Shown one piece after another: positions 1 to 8,196 of a stretch of DNA of 64,000 bases (positions are counted from its first letter, which is position 1; each line of letters begins with the position of its first letter). The translations under genes and the position numbers were made by a program. Source of the stretch: Brevibacillus massiliensis (lineage in GTDB: Bacteria > Bacillota > Bacilli > Brevibacillales > Brevibacillaceae); NCBI RefSeq assembly GCF_000311785.1, contig NZ_HE978539.1, positions 57,431 to 121,430 on the forward strand. The letters run 5' to 3'. The notes beneath the pieces were generated by a model. That model worked only from the letters and a program-made list of their open reading frames with translations. It made no database searches and was not told the origin of the DNA.

Positions 1-95
1 GAGCCGACATTTTCATAAAAAAAATCTTGACAGACCCTGTTTTTTAGTAAAGATGAAAGCATTCGGCTAGATATCCAGTTCCTTTAGATGTTTCG

Positions 96-530
96 CTATA
101 GATGAACGATTTCGATGCGGTTGTCAAATTCCCTTAAATATTCAACAACCAATCTTCTGTGGCAATGATGAGGCTTCTCTTCGCTGCATAAGAAACACGG
201 AACACCGTCACCCAACATTTTCTGCATTCCTGTTTCAATTTTTCGTTGAGATAATAAATCCAGGAATGCAGTCTCAAACTCTCCCCAAGAAATATCTTTG
301 TGTTTAATGGCCTTCAGCAGGCCTTCCGTCGGAGCAAGCGAAAGATCATGAACGTATTCGATATTCAGCAGTTCCAAAATAAATTCCAGGTCATCCTTTT
401 TGGCGAAGCCAGCCAGTTGAGATGTGTTTTGCAGACGTGTATCAATAAGACGTGTAACTTTGTTTGTCTGAAGGGCTGACACAAAGGTCCGCAGCGATTT
501 TTTGGAAAAACCTATTGTGGTAAGTAACAT
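96..530 (-). CDS. DUF488 family protein
   Basis: A 144-residue protein of the DUF488 family, small cytoplasmic proteins of unknown biochemical role. Visible features are the N-terminal TIGFSKKS segment, the LIDTR motif near residues 28-32, and a C-terminal CxxEKPHHCHR motif that is the family hallmark (Cys/His-rich, possibly metal binding or catalytic). The open frame extends upstream to 578, but AAGGAG sits six bases before the ATG at 530, so I start there. It lies 22 bases downstream of a broken acetyltransferase gene on the same strand and looks intact. No function can be assigned. Confidence 0.8.
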   Translation of the reverse strand: MLLTTIGFSKKSLRTFVSALQTNKVTRLIDTRLQNTSQLAGFAKKDDLEFILELLNIEYVHDLSLAPTEGLLKAIKHKDISWGEFETAFLDLLSQRKIETGMQKMLGDGVPCFLCSEEKPHHCHRRLVVEYLREFDNRIEIVHL

Positions 531-552
531 GGTATGCTCCTTTTCGCTTCCT

Positions 553-1110
553 TTACTCATGACACCGCCAAGCGTCATGCAATTTTTGTTTATTGTTTCG
601 TAAAACGGTTATAAAACCGTCCAATATATCATGACTAACTGAAAAACCTTTGCGTTTATAGAACTCCAGGGCGTTATGATTGCCATTCGAAACAAAGAAA
701 AAATAATCTTCGACATCGTCAAATTGCATGAACCACACCATTGACATATGGAAGAGTGCTGATCCAATCCCATATTGTCTATACTCTTCTTTAAGATAAA
801 ATTGAGATAAACAACCGACATTTTTTCTGCTGACAGAAGAAAGGTCAAAAAAAGTGGCAAACTCGTTTGCATACGTTTCTTTGGGGGAGATATTTGACAT
901 AACCTACTGGTTTATCATCGGCTTTTACTACCACAATATGGTTGTGTATTGCACGATTTATTGAAGGAATCATCCTTGTGTCAAAATTCATGTTGTCAAA
1001 CAATTCTGGTTTGATCTGTGATTTCGACTTCTGAAAAGCCATAAGTTCATTGCATAGCTCCCTACAGCATTCAACTTCTTAACAGATATAATTTCATAAT
1101 TTACATTCAT
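553..1110 (-). pseudogene. GNAT N-acetyltransferase, broken by two frameshifts
   Basis: Three consecutive reading frames on the minus strand together give one GNAT-type acetyltransferase of about 180 residues. It begins at ATG 1110 behind GGTGAGAAAG (MNVNYEIISVKK), must shift frame near 1060-1070 to continue as VECCRELCNELMAFQKSKS, and must shift again at the CCCCC run near 885 to continue as KETYANEFATFF. The C-terminal half carries the acetyl-CoA region (YLKEEYRQYGIGSALF) and ALEFYKRKGF. Each break is explained by one inserted or missing base. They could be real decay or, for the C run, a sequencing error. Confidence 0.75.
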
Positions 1111-1230
1111 CTTTCTCACCTCTCTTTACGCGTTTACCTACAATATAATTTTAGTGCATAGTTAAGGTAAAACAAGTACGCAGTAATTTATGACTAAGTC
1201 AGTAAAAACTGATTTAAAGGAGCCTTCGCG

Positions 1231-1565
1231 ATGAATAGTGAACAAACGGGATACAAAAATAGAAATGATGCCCATTAACCTATGCTTTGAACATCATAGG
1301 AGGTAAATGGCGACTTCCTATTATCTGGGCTTTGTGGCAAAACAATACTTTGCGTTACAACGAGTTGAAACGGAAGATTGATGGAATTACAAATATGATG
1401 TTGTCTCAAGCATTAAAGGAAATGGAGGAGTATGGGCTCGTTGCTCGTAAGATGTATATGGAAATTCCTCCAAGAGTAGAGTACTCCCAGACTGAAGCGG
1501 GAATGGACTTGGTACCCTCTCTAAAATCACTGGCAAAATGGGGAAAGCAAATGCAAAATAAGTGA
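1231..1565 (+). pseudogene. HxlR-family transcriptional regulator with one frameshift
   Basis: A MarR/HxlR-type winged-helix regulator. The visible body reads LNIIGGKWRLPIIWAL, LSQALKEMEEYGLVARK and PPRVEYSQTEAG, diagnostic for HxlR proteins, which usually respond to redox or electrophile stress and control a nearby enzyme. The natural start is ATG 1231 behind AAAGG at 1216-1220, but that frame hits TAA after 15 codons. Adding one T near 1270 restores the conserved CPLTYALNIIGG lead-in with its sensing cysteine. The gene diverges from the broken GNAT gene and was probably its partner. It is scored as a pseudogene, although a single-base read error is possible. Confidence 0.75.
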
Positions 1566-1989
1566 ATTTCTTCCTCCCTAGAACCAAAGAAAGAAGGTAA
1601 CTCATGCCAGGTGCTGGGGCAGGGTGTCCCTTCGCGTATCCAATACCGAAACATAAAGGAGTGACTGCGCGATGCTTATGTATCGCTGTTTTCGGACGGG
1701 GGGGGGGCCGAATCCCTCCGCCCTCCACATACACATGCGAAGATACCACCTGATCAGGGTGGTCTAGACATTTGCCGCTTGATAAAACGGCCAGGACAAT
1801 GTTAAAATCACCAGCCTCTGGATGTTTGCTCCTATTTTAACTTTAAACTACGCGATGCCTTTTGTGTATTAACCGGTCCAGCCAACGTTTTTTACCCCAC
1901 CCCAGGAACAGATTACTCCAAACATCGGCCGGAAATATCCATGTTCAGCCGGAACAAATTCTGCATTAATTAGTATCACGTAATCTGGC
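1566..1989. other. Gene-free stretch with a G10 run
   Basis: No coding frame here resembles a protein I recognise. The stretch holds an uninterrupted run of ten G at 1698-1707, a place where reads and assemblies often gain or lose bases. The rest looks like mixed debris between two decayed genes. Confidence 0.5.
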
Positions 1990-2285
1990 TTGGCAAAGGG
2001 GGAAACGGAATTGGCGGCACAGGTTCGGTTTGAGGATCAGGAGTGGGCTGATTTGGCGGCATGTTTTCATTTGGAATCTGGCGGGCGCAGCACGGATTCC
2101 GTCCGGACGCTGGATTTGCTCGATCTGGACGTGTGCGGTGCGTACTTGGATCGTTTAAATGGCGTCTTACGCTCTCCGTCGCGCATGGTCAGCGCTTCGC
2201 AATTTGCGAAACGCTACGCTTTTTTGATGATGGCGCCATTGTATGCGATGACGCGGTTCAACAAAAGCTTCCAAATCACGCTGGG
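1990..2285 (+). pseudogene. FhuF/IucA-type siderophore iron reductase fragment
   Basis: A fragment of about 95 codons resembling the middle of FhuF-like ferric-siderophore reductases, which release iron inside the cell. The supporting segment reads YLDRLNGVLRSPSRM, ASQFAKRYAFLMMAPLYAMT and FNKSFQITL. There is no proper start (TTG at 1990 without a good ribosome site), and the CxxC iron-sulphur end of the family is missing. The reading switches near 2285 into a different gene. Base composition is visibly richer in GC than in flanking DNA, suggesting transfer from another genome followed by decay. Confidence 0.5.
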
Positions 2286-2654
2286 CAGCTACCGAATAAC
2301 ATTACCGTGCAAGAGTTCGGAGACGACGTCGCGAAAGGGCTCGGCGCCCCGGTACAGCTGCACCGGGGCGTGCTGCTCGCCGTCAGCGTCGGGCTCGCCG
2401 GTTCAGCGGTGTCGGTCGCTAGGGCAGTCGGCTTCGTTGGACTGATCGGCCCGCATATTGCCAGAAAGCTCGTCGGACCGTCGTTCGGCACGCTCATTCC
2501 CGCCGCTGCGCTCGTCGGCGCACTGCTCGTGCTCGTGTCGGACACGGCGGCGAGAACGGTATTTTTGCCACTCGACATTCCAGCGGGCGTGTTCACTGCA
2601 GGTGTTGGGGCGCCGTTTTTTATCTACTTGCTGTATCGGAATCGGAACCGGTAG
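2286..2654 (+). pseudogene. FecCD-family siderophore ABC permease, C-terminal fragment
   Basis: About 120 codons match the C-terminal third of FecCD/BtuC-type permeases, which form the channel for ferric-siderophore import. Visible landmarks are EFGDDVAKGLGAPV, VGFVGLIGPHIARKLVG (the family's GLIxPHxxR motif), a hydrophobic VGALLVLVSDTAAR helix and the PAGVFTAGVGAPFFIYLLYR ending. The N-terminal two thirds are absent; upstream sequence belongs to a FhuF-like gene. The pair is the residue of an iron-uptake locus collapsed by deletion. Confidence 0.7.
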
Positions 2655-2808
2655 GAGGTTATGCGGACGCAGTCGCTTTCGCTGTCGTACGGCAGCGATG
2701 GGGTAAACGGAAAACGACGTATCTACACTTCTGCTTGGAAAAGGTTTTTTACCGGTTTCATAGAATAGTGATAAAAAAAGTAACCATTCAGAAAGAGGAG
2801 GGGCAGTG

Positions 2809-3642
2809 ATGATTCAGGGCGGAAAGTATCTGAAGGTGGAACCGGGTGTTGAAATTTTTGTTCAGGATATCGGAAATGGGGATCCCATTGTCTTTATTCC
2901 CGGATGGACGTTTACCACCGAAGTGTTTCATAAGCAAGTCGAACATTTTCAAAAAACGAACAGAGTCATTGCAATAGACCCGAGAAGTCATGGAAGATCG
3001 TCCATTACGATGCATGGAAATGATTATGCGACACACGGCTCGGATTTGGCAAAAGTGATGGAAGCATTGGAATTGAAGGACGTTACGTTGATTGGTTGGT
3101 CATTCGGATGTTTGACGATGTGGGAATATATCAGGCAGCACGGGACCAAGAATATAAAATCGCTGGTCTTTATCGATTTGTCGGCCAAGCCGCTATCGAT
3201 CAACCATGAACAGGACTGGGTGGAAGGACCGCTTGATGAGATTGCGGCAGTCTATAACCATTATCTAAGAGATTCCGAAAAGCAGCGGGAGTTTGTAGCG
3301 GCATACGCGACAGAAGTAATGGTTCAGAGAGAGCTGGAGGAAACAGAGCTCAACTGGATTATTGAGCAGTCTTTAAAAACACCTCATTACATCGCGGCAA
3401 ATTTGTTTGCGTCCGGGATGTTCTCCGATTACCGGGAAGAAGCCAAACTCGCAAGTGAGTCTGTGCCGACCCTTACCATCATTGCAGAGCATTGGGCTGC
3501 TAAAGCAAAGAGGTTTGTTGAACAGCATGCTCCAAAATCTGCCGTAGAAGTGTTAGGGGGGCATATGATGTTTTGGGAGCATGACGAAAAATTCAATCGG
3601 ATTCTCGATCAGTTCATAAAGGGTCAAAATCCCGCTGGATGA
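2809..3642 (+). CDS. Alpha/beta-fold hydrolase
   Basis: A 277-residue soluble alpha/beta hydrolase. The nucleophile elbow is GWSFG (serine near residue 101), the oxyanion/HG-type region is VFIPGWTFTT, the strand before helix C is AIDPRSHGRSS, and the catalytic histidine is in LGGHMMFWEHD near the C-terminus. Such enzymes cleave esters, lactones or similar bonds; the substrate cannot be read from sequence. AGAGGAGGGG precedes overlapping GTG (2806) and ATG (2809) codons, and ATG gives the better spacing. It appears intact, alone on its strand between decayed genes. Confidence 0.85.
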   Translation: MIQGGKYLKVEPGVEIFVQDIGNGDPIVFIPGWTFTTEVFHKQVEHFQKTNRVIAIDPRSHGRSSITMHGNDYATHGSDLAKVMEALELKDVTLIGWSFGCLTMWEYIRQHGTKNIKSLVFIDLSAKPLSINHEQDWVEGPLDEIAAVYNHYLRDSEKQREFVAAYATEVMVQRELEETELNWIIEQSLKTPHYIAANLFASGMFSDYREEAKLASESVPTLTIIAEHWAAKAKRFVEQHAPKSAVEVLGGHMMFWEHDEKFNRILDQFIKGQNPAG

Positions 3643-3835
3643 TGAGCCCGGCGGAGATGATGAAGGCATTCCCATTGGCGCAAGCAAAGTCGGCGGCAGC
3701 CCCGATTTGCCGGAGAACGTCGAATGGCCTGCATGGAAGCAGTACAATCAGTCTTTCATCGCCCAGATCAATCTGGCAGACTTGCCCTCGCCTTCACCGC
3801 TTCCCGCGAGTGGACTGCTTTCTTTCTTCGTCTTG
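3641..3835 (+). pseudogene. DUF1963 (YwqG-like) fragment
   Basis: In the frame beginning inside the hydrolase stop codon the sequence reads DEPGGDDEGIPIGASKVGG, SPDLPENVEWPAWKQ and SFIAQINLADL, ending PASGLLSFFV. This is the core motif block of DUF1963 proteins (B. subtilis YwqG type). There is no start codon of its own and the match stops around 3835, so only about 65 of roughly 250 codons remain. The piece abuts the hydrolase gene directly, so the hydrolase 3' end may lie on a deletion junction. Confidence 0.6.
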
Positions 3836-3932
3836 TCAAACAGCAATTTGACTGTGTTGTTTGTGAAATGCAATGTGGATAAGAATGGCTCATCTGGCAA
3901 CGGTGATAACCAGCCAATCGGAATTGGCGAAA

Positions 3933-3970
3933 AATGCAGTCCGTACTCCCTTTAGGAGGCGGGCTGCATT
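3933..3970. terminator. Stem-loop, possible terminator remnant
   Basis: AATGCAGTCCG (3933-3943) pairs with CGGGCTGCATT (3960-3970), and CTCC/GGAG pair inside the loop. There is no long T-tract, so terminator activity is uncertain. The sequence between here and 4125 shows only a short unassigned open frame ending near 4075. Confidence 0.45.
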
Positions 3971-4125
3971 CGCTTTTCGATTACGACGAAGGCTTCCTTG
4001 GCTATGACCCCACTGAGTCATCCGTATTTGCGACAAGCTATTCAAAATATTGAGAAATTTATCGGAAAACGGTAAGCTAAAGGTAATTCCCTTATTCATG
4101 AGAAAAGGCAAAGGGGGGCGGCTCC

Positions 4126-6033
4126 TTGTTTAACGAAACGCTTTCTTCGAAAATGTGGAAACGTTTTGTACAAGAAGGTGTAATCGACTCTGCACGCATC
4201 AATAAGCGAATAACGGAATCGTGGATTCGCTGTAAAAACAGGTATGTCAATCCGTATCTGGGCACAGGGCGGGAAATTCTGACTGGCGAGTCCTTTGACA
4301 GCCAGAAGAAAAAGTATCAGGAATTGCTGGATATTACTTTGCCGCATGTAGAGAAGATGTCCAAATTTATTGCAGACACCGGGATGATCGCCATACTGAT
4401 TGATCCTGAGGGCTATGTGCTCTCCATGAAAGGGAAAAAGCCGATCCTGCAATACGCCGGAGACATAAATTTTGTGGAGGGTGTTCGCTGGACGGAGGAT
4501 GAGGTGGGAACAAATGCAATCGGGACGGCGCTCCATGCCAAAGAACCGATACTGGTCAGCGGCACGGAGCACTACTCGGTAGCTTCCCATAAATGGAGCT
4601 GCTCCGCGGCGCCCATTCACGATGAAGAAGGCAGGCTGGTAGGTATTCTCGATATCTCCTGTCCGCTGGAGCACAGTCATCCCAATATGCTGGCGATCGT
4701 TTCTTCCATTGCCTATACGATCGAGCAAGAATGGAGCAGAAGGCGCGAGCTGGACGAGTTGGAGCTGATTCGCTGCACGTGGGAACTCGCGGAAACCAAT
4801 CAGCCGATCGTGATTTTGAACCAGAAACAGCAGGTCATCTTTGCCAATAAGGTAGTGCGGCAAAAGGTATTGCAATGGCCGAGCAAATGCGACTACCAGG
4901 ACTTGCTGCGCGAATACGGGTATGTGGAACGAAAGCGAACCCCTGTCTACTCCAAACAACACGGTGGGCTGCTTGGATACAGTGCCTTCTTGCTGGAGGC
5001 AGCCGTGAACTCCCGCCATGCTGCTGTGACGCTGCCTTTCTCGCTGAATCCCATTTTATTCCATGGTGAAGCGGGAACGAGCATTTCGTTCCAGCGCGTT
5101 CTGAAGCAGATTGAACGCATTTCCCGCAGCAGCGTAAATGTGTTTATCCGGGGGGAAAGCGGCACCGGAAAGGAGCTTGTCGCTCGGGCCATCCATGAGA
5201 ACAGTCCATATAAATCGGGTCCCTTTGTCGCGATGAATTGTGGCGCTATTCCCAAGGACCTGATCGAAAGCGAACTGTTTGGCTACGCGGAAGGAGCGTT
5301 TACCGGTTCGCGCCGCCACGGGTACAAAGGAAAACTGGAGCAGGCAAATGGAGGCACCTTGTTTCTTGATGAAATTGGGGAGATTCCTCATCAAATGCAG
5401 GTTGCGCTGCTGCGTGTCTTACAGGAAAGGAAAGTGACGCCCATTGGCAGCACTTCCGAAATACCGGTAAACATCCGCGTCATAACTGCGACACACCGGG
5501 ATATTACGCAACTGGTGAAGGCGGGGACATTTCGCGAGGACCTGTACTACCGACTGCACGTTTTCCCTCTCCATGTGCCGCCCTTGCGCGAACGGAAAGA
5601 AGACATCCCCTATCTGATCCGCTATTACTGCCGGAAAAACAATCTCGAGCTGCCGGCAATCCCTCACATCATACAGCAGCTCATGGAATACGACTGGCCA
5701 GGGAATATTCGGGAGCTGTTCAATACGCTGGAACGCATCAGCATTATCGGCGACGAGGAAATACCGCTTCTGCTGCAGGAGCTGTTCCAGTCTGGATCGA
5801 GGGGCAAAGCTCCAGCAGCCGTGCCAGATCATCTCCCGGAGCGCGAAAACGGGCCCGCTCCCCCTGAGAGGCTGCCGGTTCGCTTCGCCAAGCTGACCTA
5901 TCGAGAGGAGATTGAAAAACAATCGATCATCCAGGCGTTGCGGAAAACAAATGGAAGCGCTTCGGCAGCGGCTGGTCTTTTGGGAATTCCACGAAGCACC
6001 TTTTACAGGAAATTGCAAAAGTACAACCTGTAA
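4126..6033 (+). CDS. acoR: Sigma-54-dependent acetoin operon activator AcoR
   Basis: A 635-residue enhancer-binding protein that activates RNA polymerase containing sigma-54. Order of domains: N-terminal GAF sensor (about residues 50-200, with WTEDEVGTNAIGTAL and the SxxHKWSCSAAPIHD block typical of AcoR), a PAS-like linker (215-300), an AAA+ domain with Walker A GESGTGKE (about 342-349), the sigma-54 contact loop GAFTG (about 390), Walker B LFLDEIGE (about 411), arginine finger region PLRERKEDIPYL, and a C-terminal Fis-type helix-turn-helix (AAAGLLGIPRSTFYRKLQKY). The start is TTG 4126 behind AAGGGGGGCGG. It precedes lipL and acoABCL, and a -24/-12 promoter lies before acoA. GAF-domain AcoR proteins respond to acetoin. 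Confidence 0.92.
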   Translation: MFNETLSSKMWKRFVQEGVIDSARINKRITESWIRCKNRYVNPYLGTGREILTGESFDSQKKKYQELLDITLPHVEKMSKFIADTGMIAILIDPEGYVLSMKGKKPILQYAGDINFVEGVRWTEDEVGTNAIGTALHAKEPILVSGTEHYSVASHKWSCSAAPIHDEEGRLVGILDISCPLEHSHPNMLAIVSSIAYTIEQEWSRRRELDELELIRCTWELAETNQPIVILNQKQQVIFANKVVRQKVLQWPSKCDYQDLLREYGYVERKRTPVYSKQHGGLLGYSAFLLEAAVNSRHAAVTLPFSLNPILFHGEAGTSISFQRVLKQIERISRSSVNVFIRGESGTGKELVARAIHENSPYKSGPFVAMNCGAIPKDLIESELFGYAEGAFTGSRRHGYKGKLEQANGGTLFLDEIGEIPHQMQVALLRVLQERKVTPIGSTSEIPVNIRVITATHRDITQLVKAGTFREDLYYRLHVFPLHVPPLRERKEDIPYLIRYYCRKNNLELPAIPHIIQQLMEYDWPGNIRELFNTLERISIIGDEEIPLLLQELFQSGSRGKAPAAVPDHLPERENGPAPPERLPVRFAKLTYREEIEKQSIIQALRKTNGSASAAAGLLGIPRSTFYRKLQKYNL

Positions 6034-6055
6034 GGCAGCGCAGAAAGGAGAAGAG

Positions 6056-6874
6056 ATGGACAGCGTAAGCTTGCCTGCACGGCTCAGTGTAATCGATACC
6101 ACTTCCGCAATCATGACTGGGGACATAACAGTGCCTTTTGCTTTTGACGAGGTATACGGACGGCAGGTAGGAGAAGGGCTGCTGGAACCAACCGTTCATA
6201 TCTGGAGGCATCAAAGAGCATTTGTGCTGGGCTCAAGAGACTGGAAGCTTCCGCAGGTCCAGGAGGCAATCAAGTGGCTGCAGGGTCAGGGATATTCGGT
6301 CACGGTCCGCAATTCGGGAGGAGCAGCCGTTCCCTTGGATCCTGGGGTTGTCAATCTGTCGCTGATTTTGCCCAACCGGCAAGGCAGTCTGGATGTACAG
6401 CGCCATTTTGTCCTGATGGCTGAGCTTATTCGCCAGAGCCTCGAACGTTGGGCTTGCAGGGTCAGCACAGGCGAAGTAAGCGGCTCGTACTGTCCCGGAG
6501 AATTCGACGTAAGCGTGAATGGAAAGAAGTTCTGCGGGATTGCCCAAAGAAGGCAAACCAGGGCGGTCATCATCCAGGCATTCGTGCTGGCAGAAGGCAG
6601 CGGGGAGGCCAGAGGGAGGCTGGTCAAAGCCTTTTATGAACGCGCTGCCGGAGGATCATCTTCAGCGGATCATCCCATTGTGGAACCGGCGAGCATGTCC
6701 AGCCTTTCCGAGCGGCTTGGCAAGTCAAGCGCAGAATCGTTTGTCAGATTGATCAAACAGCAGCTTGCACTGCAGGGACTCTTTGCCGAGTATCGCGACT
6801 ATTCGCCGTTCAAACTGGAGGGTGTGCAAAAAACGGTTGAGGAGTACCGAAGAAGATATCACGTGCACGTGTAA
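6056..6874 (+). CDS. lipL: Octanoyl-[GcvH]:protein octanoyltransferase-type LipL
   Basis: A 272-residue member of the BPL/LplA/LipB fold. It has GGAAVPLDPGVVNLSL (the arginine-asparagine-serine-glycine-glycine pocket) and GSYCPGEFDVSVNGKKFCG followed by IAQRR, placing the acyl-carrying cysteine at about residue 146, as in B. subtilis LipL. LipL moves octanoyl groups from GcvH to E2 subunits in lipoate synthesis. The start is ATG 6056 behind GAAAGGAG. It is 22 bases after acoR and ahead of acoABCL, whose E2 (AcoC) needs lipoylation, so it likely supplies that modification. A lipoate ligase activity cannot be excluded from sequence alone. Confidence 0.82.
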   Translation: MDSVSLPARLSVIDTTSAIMTGDITVPFAFDEVYGRQVGEGLLEPTVHIWRHQRAFVLGSRDWKLPQVQEAIKWLQGQGYSVTVRNSGGAAVPLDPGVVNLSLILPNRQGSLDVQRHFVLMAELIRQSLERWACRVSTGEVSGSYCPGEFDVSVNGKKFCGIAQRRQTRAVIIQAFVLAEGSGEARGRLVKAFYERAAGGSSSADHPIVEPASMSSLSERLGKSSAESFVRLIKQQLALQGLFAEYRDYSPFKLEGVQKTVEEYRRRYHVHV

Positions 6875-6890
6875 TGGAAGAAAAACCAAG

Positions 6891-6923
6891 AGCCATCGGT
6901 GTTTAGGCACTGGTGGCTATTTT
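6891..6923 (+). terminator. Terminator after lipL
   Basis: AGCCATCGGTG (6891-6901) pairs with CACTGGTGGCT (6908-6918) through a six-base loop, followed by ATTTTG. It separates acoR-lipL from the sigma-54 transcript of acoABCL. Confidence 0.6.
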
Positions 6924-6960
6924 GTTGCGCAAAAACGGTCTTAAAACGATTCTGGGAAAG

Positions 6961-6989
6961 AATGAGACAATTTGGGACTCTGTCTCATT
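6961..6989. promoter_or_regulatory. Inverted repeat, candidate AcoR enhancer site
   Basis: AATGAGACA (6961-6969) and TGTCTCATT (6981-6989) form a perfect 9-bp inverted repeat with an 11-base spacer. Its centre lies about 88 bp upstream of the GG of the -24 element, the usual distance for a sigma-54 activator site. It could alternatively be a second terminator stem, but the T-tract is poor. Confidence 0.55.
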
Positions 6990-7061
6990 TTGTATTGCCG
7001 CCTCCCGGAAAGAAGAGATGGCAACCCCCTGTTTTCAGCGAAAGGAGAGCGTTTGCTGTGT

Positions 7062-7077
7062 TGGCACACGACTTGCT
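7062..7077 (+). promoter_or_regulatory. Sigma-54 (-24/-12) promoter of acoABCL
   Basis: TGGCAC-N5-TTGCT, a perfect match to the sigma-54 consensus, with GG and GC exactly 12 bases apart. Transcription would begin near 7088, about 98 bases before acoA. AcoR, encoded just upstream, is the expected activator. Confidence 0.88.
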
Positions 7078-7185
7078 TTTGGGATAAGGAAAGAAAGGGG
7101 GAAGGCAGGTCAGCCGTTGGAGGATTGCGTGATGGATCACCGTGTTTCAAGTTGGGACATGAAGGAAAGATGGGAGGAAGATCGT

Positions 7186-8178
7186 ATGGAAGTAACCGCA
7201 AAAGAAAACAAGGTATTGTCACAGGACAAGGCCAGGTGGATGTACCAGAAAATGCTGGAGATCCGCAAGTTTGAAGATGCCGTGCATCTCCTGTTCGGCC
7301 AAGGAAAATTGCCGGGATTTGTTCATTTGTACGCGGGGGAGGAAGCCATTGCGGTGGGAGTCGGGGCCCATCTTGACGTAAAGGACTCGATTACGAGCAC
7401 TCACCGTGGACATGGCCACTGCATTGCCAAAGGCTGTGATCTGGATGGAATGATGGCCGAAATTTATGGGAAGGCAACGGGTTTGTGCAAAGGGAAAGGC
7501 GGCTCCATGCACATCGCCGATTTGGATAAAGGGATGCTGGGCGCAAACGGAATCGTGGGCGGAGGCTTCCCCTTGGCTTGCGGTGCCGCACTGACGGCCA
7601 AGCTGAAAAAGACGCAAAGTGTAAGCGCTTGCTTTTTTGGTGACGGAGCCAACAATCAGGGGACATTTCATGAGGGAATCAACCTGGCCGCGATTTGGAA
7701 GCTGCCCGTGATATTTGTTGCCGAGAACAACGGATACGCGGAGGCGACACCGTTTACGTATGCGTCGAGCTGCATAAATATCGCTGATCGCGCAACCGCT
7801 TACAATATACCCGGCGTGACTGTCGACGGCAAAAATGTGATGGAGGTCTACCGCGTTGCAGAAGAAGCTGTGAAAAGGGCCAGAAACGGAGAGGGGCCTA
7901 CCCTGATCGAGTGCATCACCTATCGCAACTACGGACATTTTGAGGGAGATGCCCAGAAGTACAAAACGGAAACGGATAAGCAAAAGCACGCGCATGAGCA
8001 GGATGCGATCAAGATTTTCCGGGATTATCTGACAGAGCAGCAGCTTTTCACGGAAGAAGAATTGACTGAGATGGAGGAGGCAGTCGAGCAGTCGATTCAG
8101 AAGGCCATCCGTTTTGCCGAAGAGAGTCCATACCCGGACGCAAGCGAGCTGTTGACCGATGTGTACGTCTCTTATTAA
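7186..8178 (+). CDS. acoA: Acetoin dehydrogenase E1 component, alpha subunit
   Basis: A 330-residue thiamine-diphosphate-dependent E1 alpha subunit. With AcoB it cleaves acetoin to acetaldehyde and passes the hydroxyethyl/acetyl unit to lipoyl-AcoC. Visible motifs are STHRGHGHCIAKG, GKGGSMHIAD and the ThDP/Mg motif GDGANNQGTFHEG ending VAENN. An open frame continues upstream to 6913, but ATG 7186 has GGGAGGAAG at optimal spacing and lies downstream of the expected start of the sigma-54 transcript, so the longer start is rejected. It is first in the operon acoA-acoB-acoC-acoL; E1 beta follows after 18 bases. Confidence 0.93.
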   Translation: MEVTAKENKVLSQDKARWMYQKMLEIRKFEDAVHLLFGQGKLPGFVHLYAGEEAIAVGVGAHLDVKDSITSTHRGHGHCIAKGCDLDGMMAEIYGKATGLCKGKGGSMHIADLDKGMLGANGIVGGGFPLACGAALTAKLKKTQSVSACFFGDGANNQGTFHEGINLAAIWKLPVIFVAENNGYAEATPFTYASSCINIADRATAYNIPGVTVDGKNVMEVYRVAEEAVKRARNGEGPTLIECITYRNYGHFEGDAQKYKTETDKQKHAHEQDAIKIFRDYLTEQQLFTEEELTEMEEAVEQSIQKAIRFAEESPYPDASELLTDVYVSY

Positions 8179-8196
8179 TGGAAGGGAGGAGAAATC

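Noticed and set aside
1600-1760. Possible group II intron or retroelement end near the G10 run
   Set aside because: I could not match domain V or a maturase; the similarity was only an impression.
6913-7185. N-terminal extension of acoA
   Set aside because: It spans the terminator tail, the inverted repeat and the sigma-54 promoter. The expected transcript begins near 7088, and ATG 7186 has a strong ribosome site.
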